Source: Paraspadella gotoi (Eukaryota > Chaetognatha). From it: a stretch of 64,000 nucleotides of DNA. Positions 1 to 13,570 of this stretch are shown in pieces. The stretch's first letter is position 1, and each line of letters starts with the position of its first letter. A program made the translations under genes and the position numbers. Location of the stretch: the NCBI GenBank assembly GCA_051294375.1, contig CM119270.1, positions 22,102,529-22,166,528 on the forward strand, given 5' to 3'. The notes beneath the pieces were generated by a model. That model had not been told where the DNA came from. It was given only the letters and a program-made list of their open reading frames with translations, and searched no databases.

Positions 1-239
1 TCCATTTTCTTTTTTTCCCTTTTTCCTCCATTTCCTCTCTTTTCCACATTCCTCCATTTACTTTCTTTTTCCTTTTTCTTCAATTTTCTCTCTTTTCCAC
101 TTTCCTCCATTTTCTTTCTTTTTCTTTTTTCCTCCATTTTCTTTCTTTTTCCTTTTTCCTCCATTTCCTCCGTTTTGTCCTCTTTCCTTCCTTCTGAATA
201 GAAACCAGTGAGTTGAGGCTGATTGCGCGGACCCGAGAG

Positions 240-288
<49 letters not shown>
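1..288. repeat. Pyrimidine-rich repeats and (GA)n
   Basis: 1-190 is an imperfect tandem repeat built on CCTCCATTTTCTTTC. 244-287 is pure (GA)n. Open frames here are low-complexity artefacts. Confidence 0.8.
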
Positions 289-290
<2 letters not shown>

Positions 291-447
291 TACGGAGTAA
301 GATAGAGAGTAAGAGAGTGAGAGATTAAGAGAGCGACTGGTATTTGCAAACCAGGATAAAGATTTTCCGTCTGATTGGCTCATTTTGACTTTATTTTCGG
401 TTCAGGGAATAAGTATTTAAGCGAACATTTCAATGTTGTTATCCTTA

Positions 448-665
448 TAAATTGGTACAACCAATATAAAAATTATCCATCCATTTAATAAATAAGCTAT
501 CTTGTCCCTGACTTTGGACAGTCTTTAGTGATTTAAGGTGGTTTATATACTAGACTAACATTAATAGTACTACTTATGTAGAAAAAAAATATAAAAATTA
601 TCCACTCATTTATTAAATTAGCTATCTTGCCCCTGAATTTGGCCTGGCTAAGGTGGTTTAAGGCC
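448..665 (+). repeat. Two tandem fragments of an interspersed repeat
   Basis: The unit runs ATTGGTACAACCAATATAAA, AATTATCCATCCATTTAATA, AGCTATCTTG.CCCTGACTTT, GGTGGTTTA. Related fragments are at 18960-18990, 23757-23790, 33100-33150 (reverse), 46941-47025, 56530-56560 and 57245-57372 (reverse, with (ATAA)n). Family type unknown. Confidence 0.55.
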
Positions 666-691
666 TCAATCACTCTTACAAAATTATCACA

Positions 692-895
692 NNNNNNNNN
701 NNNNNNNNNNNNNNNNNNNNNNNNNNNNNNNNNNNNNNNNNNNNNNNNNNNNNNNNNNNNNNNNNNNNNNNNNNNNNNNNNNNNNNNNNNNNNNNNNNNN
801 NNNNNNNNNNNNNNNNNNNNNNNNNNNNNNNNNNNNNNNNNNNNNNNNNNNNNNNNNNNNNNNNNNNNNNNNNNNNNNNNNNNNNNNNNNNNNNN
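692..895. other. Assembly gap, 204 N
   Basis: Run of N. The preceding 1-691 is pyrimidine-rich repeats, a (GA)n run and two fragments of an interspersed repeat, with no gene. Confidence 1.
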
Positions 896-1061
896 GTATG
901 AAAAGACCACTCCCTTAAGTATTAGATCGGAGAATCCTTTATTGTACTTCGCATCAAAATACAAGAAGATGAATTTTATGTATTATTTTTTTATTGTTTT
1001 AATTTTAAACATTTTTTTTCATTTAATTATCACTTTCTTTCTCTATTCTATATTTGTTTCT

Positions 1062-1094
<33 letters not shown>

Positions 1095-1299
1095 CTTTTG
1101 TCTGCATTCGAATATCATGAAATTCATTTTTTTTTATTTCTCCAATTTCTTCCGCCAGAGGGAGGGAGAGAAAAAGAGAGAGAGAGAGAGAGACAGAGAG
1201 ACAGAGAGAGAGAGAGAGAGATGGTGCTTTGCCTTTGTGTTCGAACTGGTTGATGTTTTTCCCTCGATATATGTAGTTTCATGTCTTTCTTTCTTTCCT

Positions 1300-1371
<72 letters not shown>

Positions 1372-1404
1372 TCCTTCTTTTCCTTCATTCCTTCATTTAT
1401 GGTC
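896..1404. repeat. (TTTC)n and (GA)n microsatellite region
   Basis: AT-rich DNA with (TTTC)n at about 1060-1090 and 1283-1395 and (GA)n at 1170-1220. No gene seen. Confidence 0.7.
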
Positions 1405-1744
1405 TGAGATTGAGTTTCTCTTCTTACACGAGGCCGCAATTTCTTTTCGATTCGATGTCACACATGTCACCCTGAAACCCGGTTACCGGGTGACATCCCC
1501 AAAGAAATATTTCCAAAATTGAAATTTCCCCAGATATTTCTTTCAATTCATTCTCGGAATTCTGACTAGAATTGATCCCAACAGACTGACCAGATTTTAA
1601 ATTACAAACGACATATAAAAAAAAAGCTTAGTGTGGAAGTCGATGCCACAAGCAGTTCACAACTGACCAACCTCATTTTTAATGACTGCCTGAATGAATA
1701 TGAATGAATTCATACTTTAACTAATTGTCTGACTAATATTAATT

Positions 1745-2113
1745 TCATGCAGTCTCACCTACTTCAGTCTCACCTACTGCAGTCTCACCTACTGCGCCGA
1801 TAACGACGCCGACGACGACGATGAGAGCAACGACAAAAATCAACGAATTAAAAATGAAAGTCGAATTTTGGTTCGACAGGCGCACGGAGCCTGCGGCGAC
1901 CGCAGCAGGAAACGCCACCACTGTCGCCACTGTAGTTGCGCAAATGCTGTAGTCATTTGTCCTGTTGTTGTCATTGCGGTCGTCATCTTTGCTGTTGTAG
2001 TCATCGTTTTGAATGAGAGGGAGGGAGATAAAAAAAAGAGAGAGAGATAGTGCTTTTCCTTTGTGTTTGGACTCTGTCGTGGTTTTTCCCTTGATATATA
2101 GTAGTAGTTTCAT
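1745..2113 (-). other. Third copy of the membrane-anchor ORF segment
   Basis: The minus-strand frame includes an Asp/Asn-rich stretch, SVRLSNQNSTFIFNSLIF, a Val-rich hydrophobic run, and three VGET repeats. The 15-bp GT-donor repeat is present at 1754-1788. The surrounding 1405-1900 is a direct copy of 13085-13570 at high identity. Not a recognised gene. Confidence 0.35.
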
Positions 2114-2114
2114 G

Positions 2115-2136
2115 TCTTTCTTTCTTTCTTTTTTTT

Positions 2137-2232
<96 letters not shown>
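2115..2232. repeat. (TTTC)n microsatellite
   Basis: Nearly pure tetranucleotide run. The lysine/glutamate or phenylalanine/leucine frames through it are not genes. Confidence 0.9.
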
Positions 2233-2614
2233 ATCATAGATTTTTACATAACAAAAATAAGATAAATAGAGTAACAAAATTCAAAAGTAATTACTATAAA
2301 AATAGATTTTGTCTGCATCAAATTAGAGAACAGCAAAAACTAAAACATTCAGAATTTTAGATAAAACGAAGACGAATTTTCTCTCCTATTTATTCCTATA
2401 TCTCAAAGCTACAAGTAATACGAGAAAGTTACATTAGTTAATTCATCACAGAAGTCACATTATTTAAGTCACATTAGTCAAAGTCACATATTACTCCACT
2501 CACCCGTTGTGCCCAATAACTGCGACTCGAAATCACTCCGTTTAAAGAACCCAATAGACGCCACACGGATTTAAGTGAAAAATGTTTTAAGTTGCGCCGC
2601 GAGTACTCGCGGAG

Positions 2615-3160
2615 CAACTCTTTAAGTCACTTTTCGGTCGGTCTGTCGGTTGCTCTGTCGGCCGGTCTGTCTGTCTGTCCGACTTACTTTAAAATGCACA
2701 TGATTGCTCTTTTGTTAAGACAGAAAAAACTCAAATCTCAGACACTGCTAGCGCCACCTTCAGGAAATCCTAAAACTAAAATGAAATAAAAGATGGAATT
2801 TTGATGCAGTGCATGTTATAAATATATAGGCAATAAAATTATTGTAGTCATGTAGTCATGTTATGTCATATCATGTTTTTTTAAGTCATGTTATGTCATG
2901 TTATGTCCCGTCATGTTATGTCATAAGAAATAAACGTGATAAGGCAGTCTCTACAACACATTTGATTTATCAATCTTGTAAGTCACTTTTCGGTCTGTTG
3001 GTCTGTCGGTATGTCTGTCCATTGGACTGTCCCACTTACGTTAAAAACGCTTATAACTTGCCTATAGTTTGTTGCCCATTTATTAAAAATCAAATCTAAG
3101 CGACTACTGGCGCCGCCTTTTGTTTTTAAAGAAATCTTATAAACTATAAGGAATAAATAA
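2615..3160 (+). repeat. Direct pair of a ~180-bp repeat
   Basis: 2615-2790 and 2978-3160 share AAGTCACTTTTCGGTC, TCTGTCNGTCTGTC, ACTTACNTTAAAA, CAAATCTNAG and CTGGCGCCNCCTT in the same order. A short ATGTTATGTC tandem repeat (about 2840-2925) lies between them. No ORF. Confidence 0.6.
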
Positions 3161-3314
3161 CATGATAACTAAAAAGAAAAGTAATATGGCGCATCAGCTT
3201 GGAATAACCGTTCCTTGTTTCTCCCAATCATCAAATCCGTAAAAATGAGTGAGAAAAAAAAAGGAAAGAAAATGAAACCTTGCAAGACGAAAACATAAAT
3301 CAATGGGAAGTAGA

Positions 3315-3346
<32 letters not shown>

Positions 3347-3358
3347 CAGAGACAGAGA

Positions 3359-3408
<50 letters not shown>

Positions 3409-3631
3409 GAGAGACCAATGGGCCTCAATGCTTCGTCCCTTCATTCCTCAGATCGACCGAGATTTGTTCCTATTTCTTATCATTAATCCTTCATAAAACT
3501 CGGGCGATTTTAACGCCGTGACAACCTGTCACTTCTCAAGTTGTCACGTTTGCTACGTTTACCACGTTGCCATTTCGGCCATATTATCAAAGGACGCCCC
3601 TTTTCAGCTTTGGGAATATTTTAATTACTCG

Positions 3632-3988
3632 TCAAAAGTTGATAAAAGAAAATATGAATCATTTTGAAAGAAAATACTACGTAGGTACTACTACTAAAAA
3701 TACTACTTAAGTAGGGTTAAAATTTTTAAAAAAATTTAATATGTAAAAATTTAATTTTGTGCTAAAATATATGTTTTTTATTTTTGACCAAAATCTGCAA
3801 AAATTACTCCAAAAAACATTTTAAAATTTTAACATTATAGGGTTAGAACTATGTAAAAATATAGGTTACTGCGTAAATTGTAAAAATCATAATACATTTT
3901 GTTAATACATTAATGTTGTACAGTGATTTACATTACTCACTTTACAATCTTAATTAAATTTAAACTTTTAATTTTTACTACGCTTTAT
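3632..3988 (-). mobile_element. Truncated reverse copy of the TAAGGCGTAGT family
   Basis: The right end TTTACTACGCTTTA and interior blocks (CGTCAAAAGTTGATAAAAGA; TTACTGCGTAAATTGTAAAA) match the element at 19021-19594 in reverse complement. The left inverted repeat is not found. Confidence 0.5.
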
Positions 3989-4802
3989 TTATTGGTCAAA
4001 ATTATTAACCCTTTTTACAATAGTAACTTAAATTTATATTCGATGTTATGAGATAATAAAATAACGCGGGATACTTAACAAGAGTTAGAGAGAGAGAGGG
4101 AGAGATAGAAAGAGAGAGAGAGAGAGAGAGAGAGAAAAAAAGAGAGAGATTCAATATATAAAACACATACAACACATGAAATAAAATGTAAATTAAAATT
4201 TAAAACTAAAAAGAACAAATGATAAGAAGTATTAATCAATCATATTTGCCGCAAACCGAAGATTTTAAAAAAGATCGAATTTGACTACGTTTCTGCGCCA
4301 TTTGGCTTCGGTGGTAACGATTAGCTGATACTTCCTAACATTCTGCTCTCTCTATATATATCTCTGCGCCGGTCGTTCTCTCTCCGGGTCTCTCTCTCTC
4401 TCTCCTCTCGTCTATCTCTCTCATCTCTCGTGCCTCTCCGTTTCTCTCTCTCTCTTCTCTCTCTCTCTCTCTCCCTCTATCTCTCTTTCTCTCTTTCTCG
4501 TCTTTCTCTCATCTTTCTCTACTCTCCTCGGCTCTTCGTCTTCTCTCTCTCTCCTCTGCTCCCGACGCGCCACGCGCTCTTCCATTTTCTCTTCGCCACT
4601 TGGATAACGTCGACGTCTTTTCGTCCATTAACATCGTCCAGAATTAATCGTCGTCGTCGTCATCGTTGTCGTCGACATTGTCGTCATCCGTCGTCGTCGT
4701 CGTTGCCTTGATCTGACCGCTCACAAATGGATAATCGGTTGTTTTATTTCCGGCGCAGTTTTAACACGTCGCCAACTCGCATAGAATTCAGCGTGTGAAA
4801 AA

Positions 4803-4849
<47 letters not shown>

Positions 4850-7800
4850 TCTCTTCTGCTCTCTGCTCTCTCTCTCTCTGCTCTCTCTTCCTCTCCCTTT
4901 TCTTCATGTATCTCGCAATTTCAAATATATCTAAAATTTGGTTTATTTTTTTAAGCCAGAGTTATTCTAACTGGATTTATAACATTTTTTTTTTTTGTTT
5001 TTTTTTTAACGTCATTTTAAACTTTATATTACCTTACTTTGTTTATAACTTTCATATAATTAACTTTTTTTGTTTTAATAAAAAAAGCCAAAAAATCTTC
5101 AACTGTACTAAGTAAACCAAAGTGTGAACAAATTAGTTTAATTCTTACGGACAACAGAATAAAAAATCCTGAAGTCATTTTCCAATCTGAATCTAGATAA
5201 CTCATTCCTTCATCTGTGACAATCACATTCATTCTCTGGTCACAACTCAAATTCATTCATCTGTCACAACTCATTCATTCATTTTCTTCAATTTTCGTCC
5301 ATAACATCTTAATAATTTTTCATAAAAGATTATAATTTTTTTTCCCAAAAGTTTTCTTCTAAATTTTAATTCTTCACGTTTTTTTGGCTTTCAACTTCAT
5401 CTGGATCTTAATTTTTTTACTTTTTCGAAATTAAATCGGCTTAAAAATTTCTAAAAAAAATTAATTAAAACTAAAACTAACAAAAAGTTGAATTTTTGCG
5501 CAAAAACGAACTATTTTTTTTCTTTTGTCGCCAATTTGGTTTCATTCAAAGGACGGACGACGACGACGACAGAACGACGACGACCTACGAACGACGACGA
5601 CCACAAAGCGTACAAATTAAAGGCGCCTTTTCTTTTCAAAATCTCGCGCCAATTTAATTTCAAATCTTCCGCGCCAATTTTCATTCACGTGTTTAATTAA
5701 TCGGCGAATTAAATTTATTCGCTTTTTTTTGTTCGAAAGTTTTTCAATTTTATAGAAGAAAATAATATACGATCGGAGGAAAGATAAATTTGTTTATTTA
5801 AAAGTGACGACACAGAAGCGACAAAAACTAAAACTAAAGATTACGCCAAACAATGCGAGTCAAGCTAAAGTTGCGACAAAGATTGCGTTCACTATATATA
5901 AAGATACAGCCTAATAGATCTATTGAATGTTTCGAGACGCAAAGCTGAAGATGCGATCAGATATGCGATCAAGCAGAAGATGCCGATTAGAGATGCGATC
6001 AAAACTGAAGATTCGATCACAGATGCCGATCAAAGCCACAAATGACGCAAAATCTTCTTTCGGTTCAGTTCATAAAATCGCGCCAATATGGCAAAACGCG
6101 GCCGCGATTTAAACGTCAAAGTCGAGAACCGGCGCCATAAATTTCGCGCAGTTTTTCGGACGCGTAAAAGTCGTTTTTGTTTTCGACGCAAGAAACACAG
6201 AAACTAAATAAGAAACAAGATACAAAGAACAAAAAGAAAAAGGAATCGAATTTTGCGTCGAAAATTGAAAAAGAAAAGAAAAATTTTTTGATCGAAAAGA
6301 AGAAAACAGACGTACGACGTCACGAAATGCCAGTCAAATGACGCTGTTGCCACGTCAATTGACGCTGTTTACACGCCCATTGACCGCCGTAGACATAACT
6401 GCGTCGCCGACGCCTCCTCGACCGGGTGTCACTGCAAAGACCACCAGCGCGCGGCTTCCCTGGCGCCGCCAATTCCTCTGGGACTATCGGAGGAAACTAG
6501 ATTTTCGCCAAAACGAACCATGGCGGATTTCAATTCCAATATAAATTTTATTTCGACGAAAAAAGAAAAGAGAAAAGAAAGGGAAAAACAGAGAGGGAGA
6601 AGCAAGAGAGAGAAGAGAGAGAGAGAGAGAATAGGGTTACAAATAAAAGAGAAGAAGTTGTAGTTACACAGAAGGAATGGCAATTGCCTACATACGACGT
6701 CAAAAAGAAAATAAATTCCGTATACTTATTCGAAAAAGCAGAATCTTCTGACAAAAATGTCGCTCTAGTGATATCATCACAAAATTGTCAACCCCGATAC
6801 TATTCACATATTCAAACACTGATTATATCACAAATGTCACTTGATGCCATTTCCTGGAAATGGCAATTATTACATTCCAAATTCAGTTCCTTTAGGACTG
6901 AAAAGAATGAAACTTTGCGCAATCTGCCAAGTTCACGTAACCATTCAGTCAGCCAGTCTAGTCTATGCCATATTTAAGTCCCGAGTCCATTCGAAACGTT
7001 GACTACAACAGCAATTTCATCAACTACAGGCAATTGTAGCAACTACAGAATTACAGCAAGAAACCAACGTCAAAAAATTCAAGAAAGAAACTCAAACGAA
7101 CAATGACAGGAAGGATCCAAAACAAAACAACAAAAAGTGGCAGCGGGCGACAGCGGCGGCTTCTGCTGCGGGTCCGCCGCAGGCTCCGCACGCCGTCGAA
7201 CCGACAATTTCGAACTTTTTCATTTTTAATTCGTTAATTTTCCTTTGGCGCTCTCATCGTCGTCGTCGGCGTCGTTTGGCGGCGCAGTAGGTGAGGTTGT
7301 TTTCCTCCTGTTTCTTTCTCTTTGGTTTTTTGTTTTTTATGTTTTTTATTGTTAAGAAAAGAAGATTAATGTCGTCTGGTCATTTAGTTTGAATGAGAAC
7401 TGGTGTGAAATTGAAAATATTAGTCCAGACAATTAGTCATTGCAGTAGTCAGTCATTAATAATGAGGTTGGTCCTTTGTGAACTACTCGGTGCATCGTCT
7501 TCCTGCAGGCTCCGTGTCGCCTGTCGAACCACAAATTCGACTTTCATTTTTAATTCGTTAATTCTTCCGGTTGCTCTCATCGTCGTTCGTCGGCGTCGTC
7601 CCAATCGGCCGCAGTAGGTGAGACTGCAGTAGCGCTGAGACTGAGTAGGTGTACGACTGCATGAACATTAATATATCAGACAATTTAGTTAAAGTATGAA
7701 TTCATTCATATTATTCAGGCAGTCATTAAAAATGAGGTTGGTTCAGTTGTGAACTGCTTGTGGCAATCGTCTTCCACACTAAACTTTTTTTTACCATGTC

Positions 7801-8057
7801 GTTTGTAATTTAAAATCTGGTCAGTCTGTTGGGGATCAATTCTAGTCAGAATTCCGAGAATGAATTGAAAGAAATATCTGGGGAAAATTTTCAATTTTGG
7901 AAATCTTTCTTTGGGGATTCACCCAGTAACCGGGTTACAGGGTGACATGGTGTAACATCGCAATCGAAAAAAGAAATTGCGGGCGTTGTGTAAGAAGAGA
8001 AACTCAATCTCAGACCATAAATGAAGGAGTGAAGAGCGAGAGAGAGAGGAAGAGAGA

Positions 8058-8089
<32 letters not shown>

Positions 8090-8322
8090 TAGCGAGACAG
8101 AGACAGAAAAAGAAAAAAAAAGAGAGTTGCACCAATGTTGATGGCAACACTTCAATTTTTAATAGATTGCGTCTTTTTTTTATGACAGTACGTGTTCCCC
8201 TTTCCTTCCCTTTGCTTAGAGAGAGAGAGAGATGGAAGAAGGAGAGAATCTAAGATGGGAAGTGTTAATAATTTTGTTATTTTTTTTTTAAACTTAAAAT
8301 ATTTAAAACAAGTCAATATAAT

Positions 8323-8930
8323 TAGCATAGCCGATGAAATTAAAATGCTAATGTATACAGCATTAAAATAATCTATCATGACCATAGATTATGGTATTAA
8401 AATATTTTTTTGTCAAAAATACTCGCCTCTAATTAAAAAATATTATATTACTAAATAGAGGAAAAAATATTTTAAAAATCTTAAAATTGTTTGCATGAAT
8501 TCTCGATATAGCGATAAAAAGTTAAACAAGAATATAAAATTACAGCTTTTAAAAAATTCTTACGTTTTCTCTGAGTGAAAATATAAAAAAACTGATAAAA
8601 TCATCGAAAGATGATGATGATGATGATTTTTTACAGTTTTTCTTATTTTTGACATACTTATCGTAAAAATATTTAAAAAAGATCAAATACTTTGTGAAGA
8701 CAACTTTTTATGAGCTATCTGAATCTGGTCTTAAATTCAAAAAATTTCAAAAAAAAATTTTGGCCTTTCCTTTCTATAAATAAATATTAAAAAATTAATT
8801 ACTAGGGTATAGAGCCATATTAAAAAATTTTTTGTCCATTTAAAGTATTCTTAAAAATGTCTAAATATTTTCGTTTGAGCATGTACTCACTCAAAATTTT
8901 TACTCACCCCATTGAGTGCGGCTACCCCTA
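8323..8930. mobile_element. Miniature element with TAGCCATAGCCG-type ends
   Basis: The left end TAGCATAGCCGATGAAATT and the reverse complement of the right end, TAGGGGTAGCCGCACTC, form imperfect inverted repeats. The interior is AT-rich with a conserved CATGACCATAGATTATGG block. Related copies are at 12182-12787 (inverted arm), 16960-17376 (truncated), 48615-49073 and about 62200-62400 (truncated). The target duplication is ambiguous, probably TA. Confidence 0.6.
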
Positions 8931-9249
8931 ATAATATGAATATCGCCAGAGTACTACATTAATTTTGCTGTAAAAATTTATAAACGCCTATATTTATGTA
9001 TGTTTGTTTTCAAAAAATGTATATAGTAAAATCTTTTTAAAGTTTAAAGGTAAAGTATGCAGTTAAAAAAACCTCATTTTGATAAGTGACTGTTTATTAA
9101 CCATAAATTGTTCAGGTAAAATGTTTCTTTTTTTATCAATTTTAGAATAATTTGAATATTTTATTTTTGGCTAAAAAATCACATTTTGAGTCAATTTTGT
9201 ATTTTTTTTTGTTTTCGGTGAAAATGTTCTCAAACGCCTGTGTAATGGT

Positions 9250-9299
<50 letters not shown>

Positions 9300-9438
9300 G
9301 TTTTTTAGTACCATTTATGAAAACTCAAAAAAACTATTAATACTTACAAATTATAAAATAAGGTAGCCTTTTAGGGCAGTTTAAAAGTACAAGCCTAAAG
9401 CTCGCACTTTTGGTTTTTTCAATTTCAATTTTTCAATT

Positions 9439-9470
<32 letters not shown>

Positions 9471-9609
9471 CGTCTCTCTCTCTCTCTTCTCTCTCTCCAT
9501 CTATCGAAGCACGTTTATCTCAATACATCTCTTGGTCAGTTTTTTTTTCTTTTCTTCCAATGAGAAATTTTTCTCTAATTTTTCTCTCAATTTATCACTG
9601 AAATCCATT

Positions 9610-9860
9610 TTCCTCTTGGCCTCACATTAGTCTCACATTAGGTATCACATTAGTCTCAAAATTAGTCTTTACATTCGTCTCACAATATTATCACATTAAT
9701 CTCACGTAAGTCAAACATTAGTCTTACACTGGTTCCACCTTAGTCTCACAATTGTATCACATTTTTCTCACAATTCGCCATCGCCTAAGACTAATATTAG
9801 ACTCAACTGGCTACACATTAGTCTCACATTATTATCACATTCAGGGTTAGGGTTAGTCAC
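9610..9860 (+). repeat. ACATTAGTCTC minisatellite
   Basis: Degenerate 11-bp repeats (ACATTAGTCTC), ending in GGGTTAGGGTTAG. Its mirror image is at 11265-11500. Confidence 0.75.
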
Positions 9861-10102
9861 ACTTCATTCATATTAGTCTCACCATAGGTTTTATTTTTCC
9901 GCCGCACACTCATGCGCTGCATGTTGCTGTACATAGTCCTACTTAATTACAATCATTGCGTACCACATCAGACTTTAAAACATTATCATAAATATGGCAA
10001 CACGCTTATCTTACATACATAATCACCACAGAAATTCACAGAAATACACTGTAAATAGGCATTCGAAAAAGGTTAAGAGATTGATTTGACTTTGTAAAAA
10101 CG

Positions 10103-10154
<52 letters not shown>

Positions 10155-10357
10155 TATTTCTCTCCTATACACCATTTAGTTTTTTGTCACTCATAAACTT
10201 AGCCAGTTTTTGGTTGATTACACTAAAAATTCTCACTTTTTTTATCTTCAGATCTCGAGCGTCCGTTTTCCGTTTCTCCACAGGCAATAACCTAAGCCTA
10301 ATCCCTGTCGATTCCCTTTAACTATCACCAAACCTCCTAAGTTTTATCTCTCTCTCG

Positions 10358-10394
<37 letters not shown>

Positions 10395-10467
10395 ATCTAA
10401 TCTATCTCTCTCTCTCCTTTTTTTTTCTCTCTCTCTCTCTCCTATTTCTCTCTCTCTCTTTCTCCAA

Positions 10468-10492
10468 NNNNNNNNNNNNNNNNNNNNNNNNN
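10468..10492. other. Assembly gap, 25 N
   Basis: The flanks (10383-10467 and about 10500-10590) are nearly the same sequence in the same orientation, including CTATCTAATCTATCTC versus CTATCGTATCTATCTC. The contigs may really overlap here. Confidence 1.
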
Positions 10493-10754
10493 TTCTCCTT
10501 CTCTTTCTCTCTCTATCGTATCTATCTCTCTCTCTCCTTTTTTTTTCTCTCTCTCTCTCTCCCTATTTCTCTCTCTCTTCTTTCTCCAATCTCTCTTCTC
10601 TCTCTCTCTTTATCCCTTCTCTCTCTCTCTCTCGTCTCCTCTCTCTCTCTCTCTTTCTATCCTCCCTCTCTCTCTCTCTAACTCTTTGTTTAAGTATTCC
10701 CGCGTTATTTTTATTATCTCATAACATCGAATTATAAATTTAAGTTATCTCTCT

Positions 10755-10792
<38 letters not shown>

Positions 10793-10978
10793 AACTTAGG
10801 AGGTTTGGTGATAGTTAAAGGGAATCGACAGGGATTAGCTTAGGTTATTGCCTGTGAGAACGGAAAACGGACGCTCGAGATCTGAAGATAAAAAAAATGA
10901 GAATTTTTATGTGTGATCAACCAAAAACTGGCTAAGTTTATGAGTGACAAAAAACTAAATAGTGTGTATAGGAGAGAA

Positions 10979-11024
<46 letters not shown>

Positions 11025-11264
11025 GTTTTACAAAGTCAAATCAATCTCTTAACCTTTTTCAATGCCTATTTACAGTGTGATTTCTGTGAATTTCTGTGGT
11101 GATATGTATGTAAGATAAGCGTGTTGCCATATTTATGATAATGTTTAAAGTCTGATGTGGTACGCAATGATTGTAATTAAGTTAGACTATGTACAGCAAC
11201 ATGCAGCATGAGTGGCGAAAAATAAAACCTATGGTGAGACTAATATGAATGAAGTGTGACTAAC

Positions 11265-11500
11265 CCTAACCCTAATGTGATAATAATGTGAGACTAATGT
11301 GTAGCCAGCTTGAGTCTAATATTAGTCTTAGGCGAGGCGAATGTGAGAAAAATGTGATACAATTGTGAGACTAATGTGGAACCAGTGTAAGACTAATGTT
11401 TGACTTACGTGAGATTAATGTGATAATATTGTGAGACGAATGTAAAGACTAATTTTAGACTAATGTGATACTAATGTGAGACTAATGTGAGGCCAAGAGG
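11265..11500 (-). repeat. Mirror copy of the ACATTAGTCTC minisatellite
   Basis: Reverse complement of 9610-9860, beginning CTAACCCTAACCCTAATGTG. Part of the right inverted arm. Confidence 0.75.
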
Positions 11501-11611
11501 AAAATGGATTTCAGTGATAAATTGAGAGAAAAATTAAGAGAAAAATTCTCATTGGAAGAAAAAGAAAAAAAAACTGACCAAGAGATGTATTGAGATAAAA
11601 CGTGTTCGATA

Positions 11612-11670
<59 letters not shown>

Positions 11671-11797
11671 TGAAATTGAAATTGAAAAACAAAAGTGCGA
11701 GCTTTAGGCTTGTACTTTAAACTGCCCTAAAAAGCTACCTTATTTTATAATTTGTAAGTATTAATAGTTTTTTTGAGTTTTCATAAATGGTACTAAA

Positions 11798-11862
<65 letters not shown>

Positions 11863-12181
11863 ACCATTACACAGGCGTTTGAGAACATTTTTTCACGAAA
11901 ACAAAAAAAAATACAAAATTGACTCAAAATTGTGATTTTTTAGCCAAAATAAAATATTCAAATTATTCTAAAATTGATAAAAAAAGAAACATTTTACCTG
12001 AACAATTTATGGGTTAATAAACAGTCACTTATCAAAATGAGGTTTTTTTTTAACTCATACTTTACCTTTAAACTTTAAAAAGATTTTACTATATACATTT
12101 TTAAAACAAACATACATAAATATAGGCGTTTATAAATTTTTACAGCAAAATTATGTAGTACTCTGGCGATATTCATATTAT

Positions 12182-12787
12182 TAGGGGTAGCCGCACTCAA
12201 TGGGGTGAGTAAAAAATTTTGAGTGAGTACATGCTCAAACGAATATTTAGACATTTTTAAGAATACTTTAAATGGACAAAAAATTTTTTAATATGGCTCT
12301 ATACCCTAGTAATTAATTTTTTAATATTTATTTATAGAAAGGAAAGGCCAAAATTTTTTTTTGAATTTTTTGAACTTTAAGACCAGATTCAGATTAGCTC
12401 ATAAAAAGTTGTCTTCACAAAGTATTTGATCTTTTTTAAATATATTTTACGATAAGTATGTCAAAAATTAAGAAAAAACTGTAAAAAATCATCATCATCA
12501 TCATCTTTGATGATTTTATCAGTTTTTTTATATTTTCACTCAGGAAAACGTAAGAATTTTTAAAAGCTGTAATTTATATTCTTGTTTAACTTTTTATCGC
12601 TAATATCGAGAATTCATCAAACAATTTTAAGATTTTTAAAAAATATTTTTTCCTCTATTTAGTAATATAATATTTTTAATTAGGCGAGTATTTTTGACAA
12701 AAAATATTTTAATACCATAATCTATGGTCATGATAGATTATTTTAATGCTGTATACATTAGCATTTTAATTTCATCGGCTATGGCTA
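12182..12787. mobile_element. Inverted-arm copy of the TAGCCATAGCCG element
   Basis: Reverse complement of 8323-8930, from TAGGGGTAGCCG to CGGCTATGGCTA. It shows the full TAGCCATAGCCG end that has lost a base in the other arm. Confidence 0.6.
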
Positions 12788-13020
12788 ATTATATGACTTT
12801 GTTTTTTAAATATTTTAAGTTTAAAAAAAAATAACAAAATTATTAACACTTCCATCTTAGATTCTCTCTCTCTCTCCATCTCTCTCTCTCTCTAAGCAAA
12901 GGGAAGGAAAGGGGAACACGTACTGTCATAAAAAAAAGACGCAATCTATAAAAAATTGAAGTGTTGCCATCAACATTGGTGCAACTCTCTTTTTTTTTCT
13001 TTTCTGTCTCTGTCTCGCTA

Positions 13021-13073
<53 letters not shown>

Positions 13074-13432
13074 CTTCACCTCATTTATGGTCTGAGATTG
13101 AGTTTCTCTTCTTACACAACGCCGCAATTTCTTTTCGATTCGATGTTACACCTGTCACCCTGTAACCCGGTTACTGGGTGACATCCCCAAAGAAAGATTT
13201 CCAAAATTGAAATTTTCCCAGATATTTCTTTCAATTCATTCTCGGAATTCTGACTAGAATTTGATCCCACCAGACTGACCAGATTTTAAATTACAAACGA
13301 CATGTAAAAAAAAGTTTAGTGTGGAAGACGATGCCACAAGCAGTTCACAACTGACCAACCTCATTTTTAATGACTGCCTGAATGAATATGAATGAATTCA
13401 TACTTTAACTAATTGTCTGACTAATATTAATT

Positions 13433-13570
13433 TCATGCAGTCTCACCTACTTCAGTCTCACCTACTGCAGTCTCACCTACTGCAACGATGACGACGCCGA
13501 CGACGACGATGAGAGCAACGACGAAAATTAACGAATTAAAAATGAAAGTCGAATTTTGGTTCGACAGGCG
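13433..13570 (-). other. Second copy of the membrane-anchor ORF segment with triple GT-donor repeat
   Basis: On the minus strand this encodes QNSTFIFNSLIFVVALIVVV and then a short AVG. It is a close paralogue of the C-terminal segment at 13786-13860. It is followed by three 15-bp units (GTAGGTGAGACTGCA type, GT donors at about 13446, 13461 and 13476), which read as VGETA-VGETE-VGETA before a stop. Similar copies lie at 1745-1860 and, inverted, at about 7530-7670. Function is unknown. It may be a duplicated exon. Confidence 0.4.

Larger units (their letters stand above)
4151..10350. repeat. Left arm of a 12.6-kb inverted duplication
   Basis: This segment matches 10786-16725 in reverse complement along its length: the CACATTAG repeats, the miniature element, the GACG-rich ORF region and the outer end at the GAATGTTAGGAAGTATCAGC block all occur in mirror order. 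It is about 260 bp longer than the right arm, mostly from single-base insertions and altered microsatellites. No gene is intact here. Confidence 0.9.

Noticed and set aside
10745-10785. Sequencing-adapter fold-back at the centre of the inverted duplication
   Set aside because: ATCTCTCTC...GAGAGAGAT resembles an adapter stem, but the sequences on its two sides are not immediate complements, and GA/TC runs are everywhere here.
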